DNA of 13,007 bases from Oscillospiraceae bacterium (GTDB lineage Bacteria; Bacillota; Clostridia; Oscillospirales; Ruminococcaceae), in NCBI GenBank assembly GCA_900765125.1, contig CAAFQL010000152.1:1-13007 (forward strand), in the 5' to 3' direction. Under the pieces are notes generated by a model. That model saw nothing but the letters and a program-made list of their open reading frames with translations. It was not told where the DNA came from and searched no databases. Below are positions 1 through 7,636 of the stretch, piece by piece. Each line of letters opens with the position of its first letter. Position 1 is the stretch's first letter. A program made the position numbers and the translations under genes.

Positions 1-1243
1 AAGCGGCGGTCCTATGCTGGCTGGTCACGTTAAGGGCAGCAAAACAAGTCTTTCAAGTATGTTTGAAGCTGTAGGCTCATATTCCGCAGGAAAATTTTCC
101 CTTGAAGATGTAGAGGAATTTGAAAATAAGGCTTGTCCTACTTGTGGTTCATGCTCAGGTATGTACACTGCAAACTCAATGAACTGTCTCACTGAAGTTT
201 TGGGTATGGGCCTTAAAGGCAATGGTACTATCCCTGCTGTATATTCCGACAGAATAAAGCTTGCAAAGCACGCCGGTATGGCTGTTATGGAACTTTACAG
301 AAAGAATATCCGTCCTCGTGATATTATGACAGAAAAGGCTTTTGAAAATGCTCTGACTGCTGACATGGCTCTTGGCTGTTCAACAAACAGTATGCTTCAT
401 ATTCCCGCTATTGCAAACGAATGCGGCATAAAGATCAACCTTGATATGGCAAATGAGATCAGTGCAAGAACTCCTAACCTTTGTCATCTTGCTCCTGCTG
501 GTCATGCCTACATGGAGGATCTCAACGAAGCAGGCGGCGTTTATGCTGTTCTCTCTGAACTTGCAAGCAAGGGACTCATTCACACCGATGTAATGACCTG
601 TACAGGAAAAACACTCGGTGAAAATATAAGCGGCTGCATAAATAAAAACACTGATATAATTCGTCCTATTGAAAATCCATATAGTGAAACAGGCGGCATC
701 GCTGTTCTGCGTGGTAATCTTGCAAAGGACGGCTGTGTTGTCAAGAAAAGTGCAGTTGCTGAGGAAATGATGCAGCACAAGGGTCCTGCCAAGGTATTCG
801 ACAGCGAAGAAGATGCTATTACTGTTATAAGAAACGGCGGTATAAAAGCTGGAGATATCGTAGTTATCCGCTATGAAGGTCCTGCCGGCGGTCCTGGTAT
901 GAGAGAGATGCTCTCCCCTACTTCTGCCATTGCAGGCATGGGTCTTGACAAAGAAGTAGCACTTATTACAGACGGAAGATTCTCCGGTGCTACAAGAGGT
1001 GCTGCTATCGGTCACGTTTCTCCTGAAGCTGCAAACGGCGGTACTATTGCATATGTCAAGAACGGAGACATCATTTCTATTGATATCCCCAATCACTCTA
1101 TAAATCTTGAGGTTTCTGACGAAGAACTGGAAGAACGTAAAAAGACAATGGAAATAAAAGTAAAGACAGATCTTACAGGTTATCTCAAGCGCTATTCAAA
1201 AATGGTTTCCTCTGCTGATAAGGGTGCAATTATAAATTATTAA
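1..1243 (+). CDS. ilvD: Dihydroxy-acid dehydratase (IlvD), 5'-truncated by window edge
   Basis: This enzyme removes water from 2,3-dihydroxy-isovalerate and 2,3-dihydroxy-3-methylvalerate, giving the 2-oxoacid precursors of valine/leucine and isoleucine in the cytoplasm. The reading frame is open from base 2 (first residues SGGPMLAGH) to a TAA at 1241-1243, which is 413 codons. The family is usually about 550-570 residues, so roughly the first 140 lie outside the window, and the ATG at base 14 is internal. Family motifs are plain: the iron-sulfur motif CPTCGSCSGMYTANSM (near bases 134-181), GCSTNSMLHIP, YEGPAGGPGMREML and the C-terminal LITDGRFSGATRG followed by GHVSPEA. No frameshift is seen. 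It is followed after 22 bases by leuC on the same strand, consistent with one ilv-leu transcript whose promoter lies upstream of the window. Identification is secure. Confidence 0.97.
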   Translation, partial: SGGPMLAGHVKGSKTSLSSMFEAVGSYSAGKFSLEDVEEFENKACPTCGSCSGMYTANSMNCLTEVLGMGLKGNGTIPAVYSDRIKLAKHAGMAVMELYRKNIRPRDIMTEKAFENALTADMALGCSTNSMLHIPAIANECGIKINLDMANEISARTPNLCHLAPAGHAYMEDLNEAGGVYAVLSELASKGLIHTDVMTCTGKTLGENISGCINKNTDIIRPIENPYSETGGIAVLRGNLAKDGCVVKKSAVAEEMMQHKGPAKVFDSEEDAITVIRNGGIKAGDIVVIRYEGPAGGPGMREMLSPTSAIAGMGLDKEVALITDGRFSGATRGAAIGHVSPEAANGGTIAYVKNGDIISIDIPNHSINLEVSDEELEERKKTMEIKVKTDLTGYLKRYSKMVSSADKGAIINY

Positions 1244-1265
1244 ATCTGAAAGGACTGATATATAA

Positions 1266-2528
1266 ATGGGTATGACAATGACACAAAAGATCCTGGCAGC
1301 TCATGCAGGGCTTGATAAGGTTGAAGCAGGTCAGCTGATCCTCGTAAATCTGGACAGAGTTCTCGGCAATGACATAACTTCACCTGTTGCTATACGTGAA
1401 TTTGAAAAACTGGGTCTTGATAAAGTTTATGACAAGGACAAGGTGACTATGGTAATGGATCACTTTGCCCCAAACAAAGATATCAAGGCAGCTACCCAGT
1501 GCAAAATGTGCCGTGACTTCTGCAGCGAAAAAGAAGTTACTCACTTCTATGATGTAGGTCAGATGGGTATTGAACACGCTCTGCTTCCTGAAAAAGGTCT
1601 GGTAGTTTCAGGCGATGTTGTAATTGGTGCTGACTCACATACCTGCACATACGGTGCACTGGGCGCATTTTCAACAGGTGTTGGCTCTACTGACATGGCT
1701 TGCGGTATGGCTATCGGCAAGGCTTGGTTTAAGGTTCCATCTGCCATCAAGTTTGAACTGAAAGGCAAACTGAATCCTTATATTTCAGGTAAAGACGTTA
1801 TTCTCCATATTATTGGTATGATAGGCGTTGACGGTGCACTGTACCGTTCAATGGAGTTCACAGGTGAAGGTGTCGCAAGTCTTTCAATTAGTGACAGACT
1901 TACTATGACTAATATGGCTATCGAAGCAGGCGCTAAGAACGGTATCTTTGAAGTGGATGAGCAAACTCTTGAATATATTGCAGAGCACAGTGACAGAAAA
2001 CCTGTAGTATACAAAGCTGATGATGACGCTGTTTACGATGAAACATATGTTATTGACCTTTCAGAAATAAAGTCTACAGTTGCATTTCCTCATCTGCCCG
2101 GCAATACACGTACTATAGACAATGTTGGCGATATTAAGATCGATCAGGTAGTTATCGGTTCATGTACAAATGGCTTCTATCGTGACATTGAAGAAGCTGC
2201 TTCTATCCTGAAGGGAAAGAAGATTGCTAAGAATGTACGTGCTATCATCATACCTGCTACACAGGATATTTATCTGAAAGCTATGGAAAACGGTTTGCTG
2301 CGCATTTTCATTGAAGCTGGCTGCATAGTTTCCACACCTACCTGCGGTCCATGTCTGGGCGGACATATGGGTATTCTGGCAGCGGGAGAACGTGCTGTTT
2401 CAACAACAAACCGTAACTTTGTTGGAAGAATGGGTCATCCTACATCTGAGGTTTATCTGGCAAGCCCGGCTGTAGCTGCTGCAAGCGCTATTACAGGCAG
2501 GATAACTGATCCAAAGGAGGTAATGTAA
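1266..2528 (+). CDS. leuC: 3-isopropylmalate dehydratase large subunit (LeuC)
   Basis: Large subunit of the [4Fe-4S] isomerase that converts 2-isopropylmalate to 3-isopropylmalate in leucine synthesis. The three cluster ligands are visible as Cys300 (GSCTNG) and Cys360/Cys363 (TCGPC). Other aconitase-superfamily motifs are VVIGADSHTCTYGALGAF and the C-terminal TTNRNFVGRMGHP. At 420 residues with a 164-residue partner it belongs to the shorter LeuC/LeuD (HacA-like) type, not the roughly 466-residue E. coli type. The start at 1266 is preceded by AAAGGA at 1249-1254, 11 bases upstream. The gene ends one base before leuD, so the two subunits are almost certainly translationally coupled. Homoaconitase activity cannot be excluded from sequence alone, but the ilvD-leuC-leuD-leuB order argues for leucine synthesis. 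Confidence 0.97.
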   Translation: MGMTMTQKILAAHAGLDKVEAGQLILVNLDRVLGNDITSPVAIREFEKLGLDKVYDKDKVTMVMDHFAPNKDIKAATQCKMCRDFCSEKEVTHFYDVGQMGIEHALLPEKGLVVSGDVVIGADSHTCTYGALGAFSTGVGSTDMACGMAIGKAWFKVPSAIKFELKGKLNPYISGKDVILHIIGMIGVDGALYRSMEFTGEGVASLSISDRLTMTNMAIEAGAKNGIFEVDEQTLEYIAEHSDRKPVVYKADDDAVYDETYVIDLSEIKSTVAFPHLPGNTRTIDNVGDIKIDQVVIGSCTNGFYRDIEEAASILKGKKIAKNVRAIIIPATQDIYLKAMENGLLRIFIEAGCIVSTPTCGPCLGGHMGILAAGERAVSTTNRNFVGRMGHPTSEVYLASPAVAAASAITGRITDPKEVM

Positions 2529-2529
2529 C

Positions 2530-3024
2530 ATGAAATTTGAAGGTACTGTCATTAAGTACGGAGATAATGTTGACACAGACGTTATCATTCCGGCAAGATA
2601 TTTGAATACTATTGATAAAAAGGAACTCGCTTCCCACTGCATGGAAGATCTGGATACTACATTCACATCTCGTGTAAAAGAAGGCGATATTATGGTTGCA
2701 GGTGAAAATTTTGGATGTGGTTCTTCTCGTGAACACGCACCAATTGCCATCAAGGAAAGCGGTATCTCTGTTGTTATCGCTAAAAGTTTTGCACGTATAT
2801 TCTACCGCAATTCAATAAATATCGGTCTGGCTATTGTTGAATGCCCTGAAGCTGCTGAAGCTATTGAAGAAGGTCATATAGTAGAAGCTGACCTTGATAA
2901 CGGCATTCTTCTTGATAAGACAACAGGCAAGTCTTTTAAGACTGCTCCGTTCCCACAGTTCATTCAGACAATCATTGAAAACGGCGGGCTTATCGAATCT
3001 ATCCGTAAAGGTGCAGTTAAGTAA
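2530..3024 (+). CDS. leuD: 3-isopropylmalate dehydratase small subunit (LeuD)
   Basis: Swivelling small subunit that pairs with LeuC to form the isopropylmalate isomerase active site. The 164-residue protein starts MKFEGTVIKYGDNVDTDVII and carries the family signatures DTDVIIPARYL and FGCGSSREHAP, the latter contributing substrate-contact residues in this family. Length fits the short bacterial/archaeal LeuD type. Its Shine-Dalgarno AAAGGAGG lies at 2513-2520 within the last codons of leuC, and only one base separates the leuC stop from this ATG, which indicates coupled translation and matched subunit amounts. leuB follows 15 bases downstream. No unusual feature is seen in the coding region. 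Confidence 0.97.
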   Translation: MKFEGTVIKYGDNVDTDVIIPARYLNTIDKKELASHCMEDLDTTFTSRVKEGDIMVAGENFGCGSSREHAPIAIKESGISVVIAKSFARIFYRNSINIGLAIVECPEAAEAIEEGHIVEADLDNGILLDKTTGKSFKTAPFPQFIQTIIENGGLIESIRKGAVK

Positions 3025-3039
3025 AAGGAGGAAACTCAA

Positions 3040-4122
3040 ATGACATACAATATCGGCTTGCTCAGAGGTGACGGCATCGGTCCTGAGATCGTTGACAGTG
3101 CAGTAGAAGTTCTTAAAGCTGTAGGTGAAAAGTTCGGTCATACTTTTAATTTTACAAGATTCCTTATCGGCGGTGCTGCAATTGATGAAACAGGCGTTCC
3201 GCTGCCTCAGGAAACTATTGACGGCTGTCTTGCAAGCGACAGCGTTCTGCTGGGTGCTGTAGGCGGTGCTGTAGGCAATTCAAAGTGGGATAATATGCCT
3301 CCTAATCTTCGTCCTGAAAAGGCTCTGCTGGGTATTCGTGAAGCTATGGGGCTCTTTACAAACCTTCGTCCTGCTAAGCTCTACCCTGCCCTCAAGGGTG
3401 ACTGCCCGCTCCGTGAGGATATTGTGGCAAAGGGCTTTGATATTATGATGGTTCGTGAACTTACAGGTGGCATTTATTTTGGTGAACGTGGCAGACGTGA
3501 CGGCAAATACGGAACAGAAGCTTATGACACAGAGTGCTACAGCGAAATGGAAGTTGAGCGTATCGCAAGAGTTGCATTTGAAACAGCTCAGAAGCGTTCT
3601 AAGAATGTTATTTCCATAGATAAGGCTAATGTTTTGGAAAGCTCAAGACTTTGGCGTGAAATAGTTCACAAAGTTGCGGCTGAATATCCTGATGTTACCT
3701 GCACTGATATGCTGGTAGACAATGCAGCTATGCAGCTTGTAAAGAACCCAAGACAGTTTGATGTTGTTGTTACATCAAATATGTTCGGTGACATTCTGTC
3801 TGACGAGGCATCTCAGATAACAGGTTCTATAGGTATGCTTCCTTCTGCTTCTCTCGGCAGCACAAAGTGCGGTCTGTATGAACCTATCCACGGTTCTGCT
3901 CCTGATATTGCAGGTCAAAACAAGGCTAACCCTATTGCTACGATCCTTTCAGCTGCTATGATGCTGCGTTACTCATTTGATCTTTCCGATGAAGCGAAAG
4001 CTATTGAAGATGCAGTTGACAAGTATCTGGAAGCAGGATACCGTACAGCTGACCTTGCAGGTGAAGGCGTATCGCCTCTGTCTACAACAGAATGCACAGC
4101 TAAGATACTTGAACTGCTGTAA
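3040..4122 (+). CDS. leuB: 3-isopropylmalate dehydrogenase (LeuB)
   Basis: NAD-dependent oxidative decarboxylase that turns 3-isopropylmalate into 2-oxoisocaproate, the third leucine-specific step. The 360-residue length is typical. Visible motifs: GDGIGPE at the N-terminus, the substrate-binding arginines in RPEKALLGIR and in MMVRELTGGIYFG (Arg139, Tyr146), the catalytic Lys195 in SIDKANVLE, metal-binding aspartates Asp227 (LVDNAAMQ), Asp251 and Asp255 (FGDILSDEAS), and the NAD-site stretch EPIHGSAPDIAG. A near-ideal AAGGAGG lies at 3025-3031, directly after the leuD stop and 8 bases before the ATG. It is the last gene before the hairpin at 4143-4173, so it may end the ilv-leu transcript or be partly co-transcribed with the next gene, 80 bases on. 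Confidence 0.97.
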   Translation: MTYNIGLLRGDGIGPEIVDSAVEVLKAVGEKFGHTFNFTRFLIGGAAIDETGVPLPQETIDGCLASDSVLLGAVGGAVGNSKWDNMPPNLRPEKALLGIREAMGLFTNLRPAKLYPALKGDCPLREDIVAKGFDIMMVRELTGGIYFGERGRRDGKYGTEAYDTECYSEMEVERIARVAFETAQKRSKNVISIDKANVLESSRLWREIVHKVAAEYPDVTCTDMLVDNAAMQLVKNPRQFDVVVTSNMFGDILSDEASQITGSIGMLPSASLGSTKCGLYEPIHGSAPDIAGQNKANPIATILSAAMMLRYSFDLSDEAKAIEDAVDKYLEAGYRTADLAGEGVSPLSTTECTAKILELL

Positions 4123-4142
4123 TATTCTGTAAAACAAAAAAA

Positions 4143-4173
4143 TATGCCATCTGAAACTATTTCAGATGGCATA
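4143..4173 (-). terminator. 14-bp perfect hairpin after leuB; U-tract only in the antisense direction
   Basis: TATGCCATCTGAAA (4143-4156) and TTTCAGATGGCATA (4160-4173) form a perfect 14-bp stem with a 3-base loop CTA. On the + strand the base after the stem is not followed by a T run. An A-rich tract (AAAACAAAAAAA, 4131-4142) precedes it, so an intrinsic terminator is formed only for transcription on the - strand. On the + strand it may act as a 3'-end stabiliser or a weak terminator between leuB and the ATPase gene. Confidence 0.55.
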
Positions 4174-4202
4174 ATCGGTATAAATTCGCAATTAGAAAAG
4201 AG

Positions 4203-5420
4203 ATGACTCTTATTATGACTCCAAAAGAAACAATAGGATATGGGCTTGATGCTCTTGTTGTTTTCAGAAGTTTACAGAGCGATCCGGTTATTCGTTCACT
4301 TATGCAGTTCTGTCATACAGACAGAACAAACCTGCCGGCACAGATACGTTTCTATAGCGCAATGGCTGCGGCTCTCTATGAAAAAACCGACAGCCTGACT
4401 GATTATATCAAAACTCTGGTGCTTGAGCATGAACAAGTCTGTGCAGTACGTGCAGGCGCAGGTGAAAGTATACCCGACGCAATGCAACAATGCCTTGATA
4501 CTGAACTTGATCTTTTTGAGCGTATAGCAATGCTCACTCCCGCACAGCTTCAAGCTGAAATGGTAAGCGTTGTACCGCTGCCAGTATGGAGTGTTCATAA
4601 AATAGACCTGAGATCTGCTTATGAAAAGCGTACTGCTGATATTGAAAAATGTGGTTACGGTAATTTTGCAAAGTTCCATATGTTTACGGTAAGCAGAAGC
4701 GGTGAGATAATTCCAGTTGAATACCCTGATCCTATCAGAATTACTGATATGATAGGATATGAACGTGAAAGACGTGAAGCTGAGGAAAATGTACTCGCCC
4801 TTCTTGGTGGAAACTATGCTATGAATGTACTCCTATCAGGTGATGCAGGAACGGGAAAATCAGCAACTGTAAAGGCTCTTGCCAATACCTACGCTGATAA
4901 GGGGCTCAGACTAATTGAGCTTACTAAAGACCAGCTTTGCTTTATTCCTCAAATCATGGACAAGCTTTGCAAAAATCCTCTGAAATTCATTCTGTTTATA
5001 GATGATCTTACTTTCTCTGAAGATGACCCTAACTTCGGTACACTTAAAGCAACTCTTGAGGGAAGTATTTCTGCCAGAATGAAAAATACTGTTATCTACG
5101 CTACAAGCAACCGAAGGCATATTGTCAAGGAAACATTCAGCGATGGAAGTGATAAGCATGAAAACGACACTGTTCAGGAGAGAATATCCCTGTCTGAGCG
5201 TTTTGGAATTACCATTACCTACTCTAAGCCACAGAAACAGCTTTATCTTGAAATAGTAAATACACTTGCCAAGCAAGCTGGACTTACTATGGATGAAGCT
5301 GAACTTGCTATAAAAGCAGAGCAGTTTGCACTTTGCAAAAGCGGAAGAAGTGCAAGAGCAGCACGTCAGCTTGTTGACCAGCTTTTAATTTTGCAGAATA
5401 AAGAAAAGGAGTCTGATTAA
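4203..5420 (+). CDS. DUF815-family AAA+ ATPase of unknown role
   Basis: A 405-residue predicted cytoplasmic ATPase. The C-terminal half matches the DUF815 (PF05673) AAA+ family as I know it: a linker with DMIGYERERREAEENV, Walker A GDAGTGKS at residues 213-220, Walker B LFIDDL at 264-269, the hallmark ATSNRRHIVKE (about 300-310) in the sensor-1 region, and LSERFGITITY near residue 340. A C-terminal helical part with GRSARAARQL follows. The first about 170 residues are predicted helical and I recognise no domain there. No signal peptide or membrane segment is seen. The start at 4203 has only a weak purine-rich site (GAAAAGAG); an in-frame ATG at 4215 is an alternative. It sits 80 bases after leuB and 4 bases before ilvA, which suggests co-transcription with ilvA-ridA. 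The substrate of these ATPases is not known to me, so no function is claimed beyond ATP binding and hydrolysis. Confidence 0.85.
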   Translation: MTLIMTPKETIGYGLDALVVFRSLQSDPVIRSLMQFCHTDRTNLPAQIRFYSAMAAALYEKTDSLTDYIKTLVLEHEQVCAVRAGAGESIPDAMQQCLDTELDLFERIAMLTPAQLQAEMVSVVPLPVWSVHKIDLRSAYEKRTADIEKCGYGNFAKFHMFTVSRSGEIIPVEYPDPIRITDMIGYERERREAEENVLALLGGNYAMNVLLSGDAGTGKSATVKALANTYADKGLRLIELTKDQLCFIPQIMDKLCKNPLKFILFIDDLTFSEDDPNFGTLKATLEGSISARMKNTVIYATSNRRHIVKETFSDGSDKHENDTVQERISLSERFGITITYSKPQKQLYLEIVNTLAKQAGLTMDEAELAIKAEQFALCKSGRSARAARQLVDQLLILQNKEKESD

Positions 5421-5424
5421 ACTC

Positions 5425-6618
5425 ATGCTTACACTTGATAAAATATATAAGGCAAGTCATGTTCTAAAAAAGGTCATTCGTGAAACCGATCTGATATATG
5501 CACCAAAGCTCAGCAACGATTGTGAGGTTTATCTTAAAACAGAAAACTTACAGGTAACAGGTTCATTCAAAGTACGTGGTGCATCGTTTATGATGTCACA
5601 GCTTTCAGATGAAGAAAAAGCTCATGGTGTTATAGCTTGCTCTGCCGGAAACCATGCACAGGGCGTAGCTCTGGCAGCATCAAAACTGGGCATAAAGTCT
5701 CTTATCTGTCTGCCGGACGGTGCGCCAATATCTAAGGTTCAGGCTACAAAAAGCTATGGCGCAGAGGTATGCATGGTAGAAGGCGTCTATGATGATGCTT
5801 ATAATAAGGCTCTGGAACTCCAGAAAGAGCATAACTATACATTTGTACATCCCTTTGACGATGAAAATGTAATCGCTGGACAAGGTACTATTGGTCTGGA
5901 AATACTTGACCAACTTTCAGATGTAGATGCTGTAGTTATACCTGTAGGCGGCGGCGGACTTATCTCAGGTGTTGCATTTGCAATAAAGAATCTTAATTCA
6001 AATGTCAAAGTTTACGGCGTACAGGCAAGCGGTGCCCCCAGTATGCAAAAGTCTATTCATGATGATAAAATTGAAAGACTTTCTTCTGTTTCAACTATTG
6101 CAGACGGTATTGCAGTAAAAGAACCGGGACAGAATACCTTTGAATATTGCAGAAAATATGTAGACGACATAGTTACTGTTACCGATGATGAGATTTCAGC
6201 AGCTATTCTTGCACTTATTGAAAAACAGAAGCTCATTTCAGAAGGTGCCGGTGCAGCCCCTGTTGCTGCTGTTATGTTTGGTAAAATCCCTGTAAAGGGA
6301 AAGAAAGTTGTATGTCTTGTATCGGGCGGCAATATTGACGTTACTATTCTTTCAAGAGTAATAAAGCGTGGTCTGCTTATGTCTGGAAGAACCTGCACTA
6401 TGACCATTGAGCTGCTTGATAAACCGGGGCAGCTTCTCAATGTATCAAGAATTATTGCAGAACAGGGCGGCAATGTTATATCCATTCACCATGAAAGAGC
6501 AAATGAGGGCAGCGATGTAAACGGTTGTTTTCTTAGAATCACAATGGAAACAAGGGATTATGCCCACATTGAATCTATTCACAAAGCACTTACAGATTAC
6601 GGATTTCATATTGTTTAA
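5425..6618 (+). CDS. ilvA: Threonine ammonia-lyase (threonine deaminase) with C-terminal ACT domain
   Basis: PLP-dependent enzyme that deaminates threonine to 2-oxobutyrate and ammonia, the entry step of isoleucine synthesis. The fold-type II PLP lyase domain covers about residues 1-315: PLP lysine Lys49 in TGSFKVRGA, SAGNHAQGVALAA, and the phosphate-binding glycine loop PVGGGGLISG starting at residue 173. A single ACT domain follows (about 324-397, beginning CTMTIELLDKPGQLL). At 397 residues this is the short form with one ACT domain, unlike the roughly 510-residue E. coli IlvA with a doubled regulatory domain. AAGGAG at 5406-5411 supports the ATG at 5425. It could serve a catabolic role like TdcB, but the neighbouring ilvD and leu genes favour biosynthesis. 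ridA follows 17 bases downstream. Confidence 0.93.
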   Translation: MLTLDKIYKASHVLKKVIRETDLIYAPKLSNDCEVYLKTENLQVTGSFKVRGASFMMSQLSDEEKAHGVIACSAGNHAQGVALAASKLGIKSLICLPDGAPISKVQATKSYGAEVCMVEGVYDDAYNKALELQKEHNYTFVHPFDDENVIAGQGTIGLEILDQLSDVDAVVIPVGGGGLISGVAFAIKNLNSNVKVYGVQASGAPSMQKSIHDDKIERLSSVSTIADGIAVKEPGQNTFEYCRKYVDDIVTVTDDEISAAILALIEKQKLISEGAGAAPVAAVMFGKIPVKGKKVVCLVSGGNIDVTILSRVIKRGLLMSGRTCTMTIELLDKPGQLLNVSRIIAEQGGNVISIHHERANEGSDVNGCFLRITMETRDYAHIESIHKALTDYGFHIV

Positions 6619-6635
6619 TTAGGAGATGAATTCTT

Positions 6636-7013
6636 ATGGAAACTATCTATACAAAAAATGCACCGGATGCAATCGGTCCATATTCACAGGCTATTAAAGC
6701 CGGAAATATTGTTTTCACTTCAGGTCAGATCGCAATTAACCCTGCTACAGGAAACATTGAAGCAACTGACATTGAGGCACAAAGCAGACAGGTTATGAAG
6801 AATCTCACTGCTGTTCTCGAAGCAGCAGGCTGCACATGGAAAAATGTTGTAAAGACAACCTGTTTTCTGAAAGATGTAGCTAAGGATTTTGGCACATTTA
6901 ACACTGTTTATGCAGAAGCTCTTGGAGACTGCAAGCCTGCAAGAAGCTGTGTCGGCGTAGCTGAACTCCCAAAGGGTGTACTTGTTGAAGTTGAAGCAGT
7001 AGCAGTTAAGTAA
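6636..7013 (+). CDS. ridA: RidA family 2-iminobutanoate/2-iminopropanoate deaminase
   Basis: Small trimeric enzyme of the YjgF/YER057c/UK114 (RidA) family that hydrolyses the reactive enamine/imine products released by PLP enzymes such as IlvA, speeding 2-oxobutyrate formation and preventing damage to other PLP enzymes. The 125-residue length is typical. Visible motifs are YSQAIKAGNIVFTSGQIAINP, VVKTTCFLKD, and PARSCVGVAELPKG with Arg103, the position that binds the substrate carboxylate in active RidA proteins; the C-terminal VEVEAVA contains the conserved glutamate. AGGAG at 6621-6625 lies 10 bases before the ATG. It directly follows ilvA, its classic metabolic partner, and is the last + strand gene of this block, ending before the hairpin at 7028-7087. 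Confidence 0.95.
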   Translation: METIYTKNAPDAIGPYSQAIKAGNIVFTSGQIAINPATGNIEATDIEAQSRQVMKNLTAVLEAAGCTWKNVVKTTCFLKDVAKDFGTFNTVYAEALGDCKPARSCVGVAELPKGVLVEVEAVAVK

Positions 7014-7027
7014 ACAAAAAAAACAAA

Positions 7028-7087
7028 TCAATAAAAGTTTTGGCTCAGCTATTTTTCAAAAATGCTGAGCCAAAAAACTTTTATTGA
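7028..7087. terminator. Long hairpin between convergent ridA and the oxidoreductase operon
   Basis: TCAATAAAAGTTTTGGCTCAGC (core GGCTCAGC at 7042-7049) pairs with 7064-7087 (GCTGAGCC core, then CTTTTATTGA) apart from a two-base A bulge. The loop region ATTTTT-C-AAAAAT can itself fold back. The structure lies between two genes that converge, with an A-rich run on the left (7014-7023) that becomes U-rich on the - strand. It fits a bidirectional terminator, although the T runs lie partly inside the stem and not directly after a GC stem, so efficiency is uncertain. Confidence 0.7.
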
Positions 7088-7100
7088 CTTAAACTCTTAT

Positions 7101-7634
7101 TTATTTGCTTGATGCACCTATTTCTACAGCTTTCATGTTTACTTCAATAAGGTTTGCACGTTTCGGCGGAATGCACTTCTCCATTGCCTTACGTACTGTA
7201 TCCATATCAAAAAGACCGCTCTCTGCCAGCATTCTGCCCATGAGAATCATATTTGCACTACCGTTCATACCATTTTCAGAAGCTATATCTGTTGCAGGAA
7301 CTGCTATATATGTAATATCATCTCTATTACACTCTTCATCTACTACAGAGTTATCAACTAAAACCAAACCACCTGGTTTAACCGCATCAATAAACTTGTT
7401 ATAAGAAGGTCCGTTCATTGCAATGAGAATGTCCGGATTTGCAACAAGAGGTGAACCGATAGGCTCGTCGGAAATACAGACTGAACAGTTAGCTGTACCG
7501 CCACGCATTTCAGGACCGTATGACGGCAGCCATGAAAGCTCTTTATCTGCCATAAGTCCGCAATATGCCAATATCTTACCGGTAAACAGTATACCCTGTC
7601 CGCCAAAGCCTGCTAAAATAATTTCTGTTGTCAT
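7101..7634 (-). CDS. 2-oxoacid:ferredoxin oxidoreductase gamma subunit (VorA/KorC type)
   Basis: Gamma subunit of the four-subunit thiamine-pyrophosphate 2-oxoacid:ferredoxin oxidoreductase; in this superfamily the domain closes over the CoA/TPP site. The 177-residue protein opens with ILAGFGGQGILFTGKIL, the family glycine motif, followed by WLPSYGPEMRGGTANCSV and ANPDILIAMNGPSYNKF, all typical of gamma subunits. It is the last gene of the operon, two bases after the beta-subunit stop. Its ATG at 7632-7634 has a strong GAGGAGG (plus-strand 7648-7654), though 13 bases away. Substrate specificity cannot be read from this subunit. Confidence 0.93.
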   Translation of the reverse strand: MTTEIILAGFGGQGILFTGKILAYCGLMADKELSWLPSYGPEMRGGTANCSVCISDEPIGSPLVANPDILIAMNGPSYNKFIDAVKPGGLVLVDNSVVDEECNRDDITYIAVPATDIASENGMNGSANMILMGRMLAESGLFDMDTVRKAMEKCIPPKRANLIEVNMKAVEIGASSK

Positions 7635-7636
7635 AA

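Noticed and set aside
380..1096. A 238-codon open frame on the - strand inside ilvD
   Set aside because: It is antisense to a clear ilvD frame with all family motifs, has low-complexity Ser/Thr/Cys-rich composition and matches no family I know.
6057..6485. A 142-codon - strand open frame inside ilvA
   Set aside because: Antisense shadow of the lyase/ACT coding region, with no ribosome binding site context or recognisable motif.
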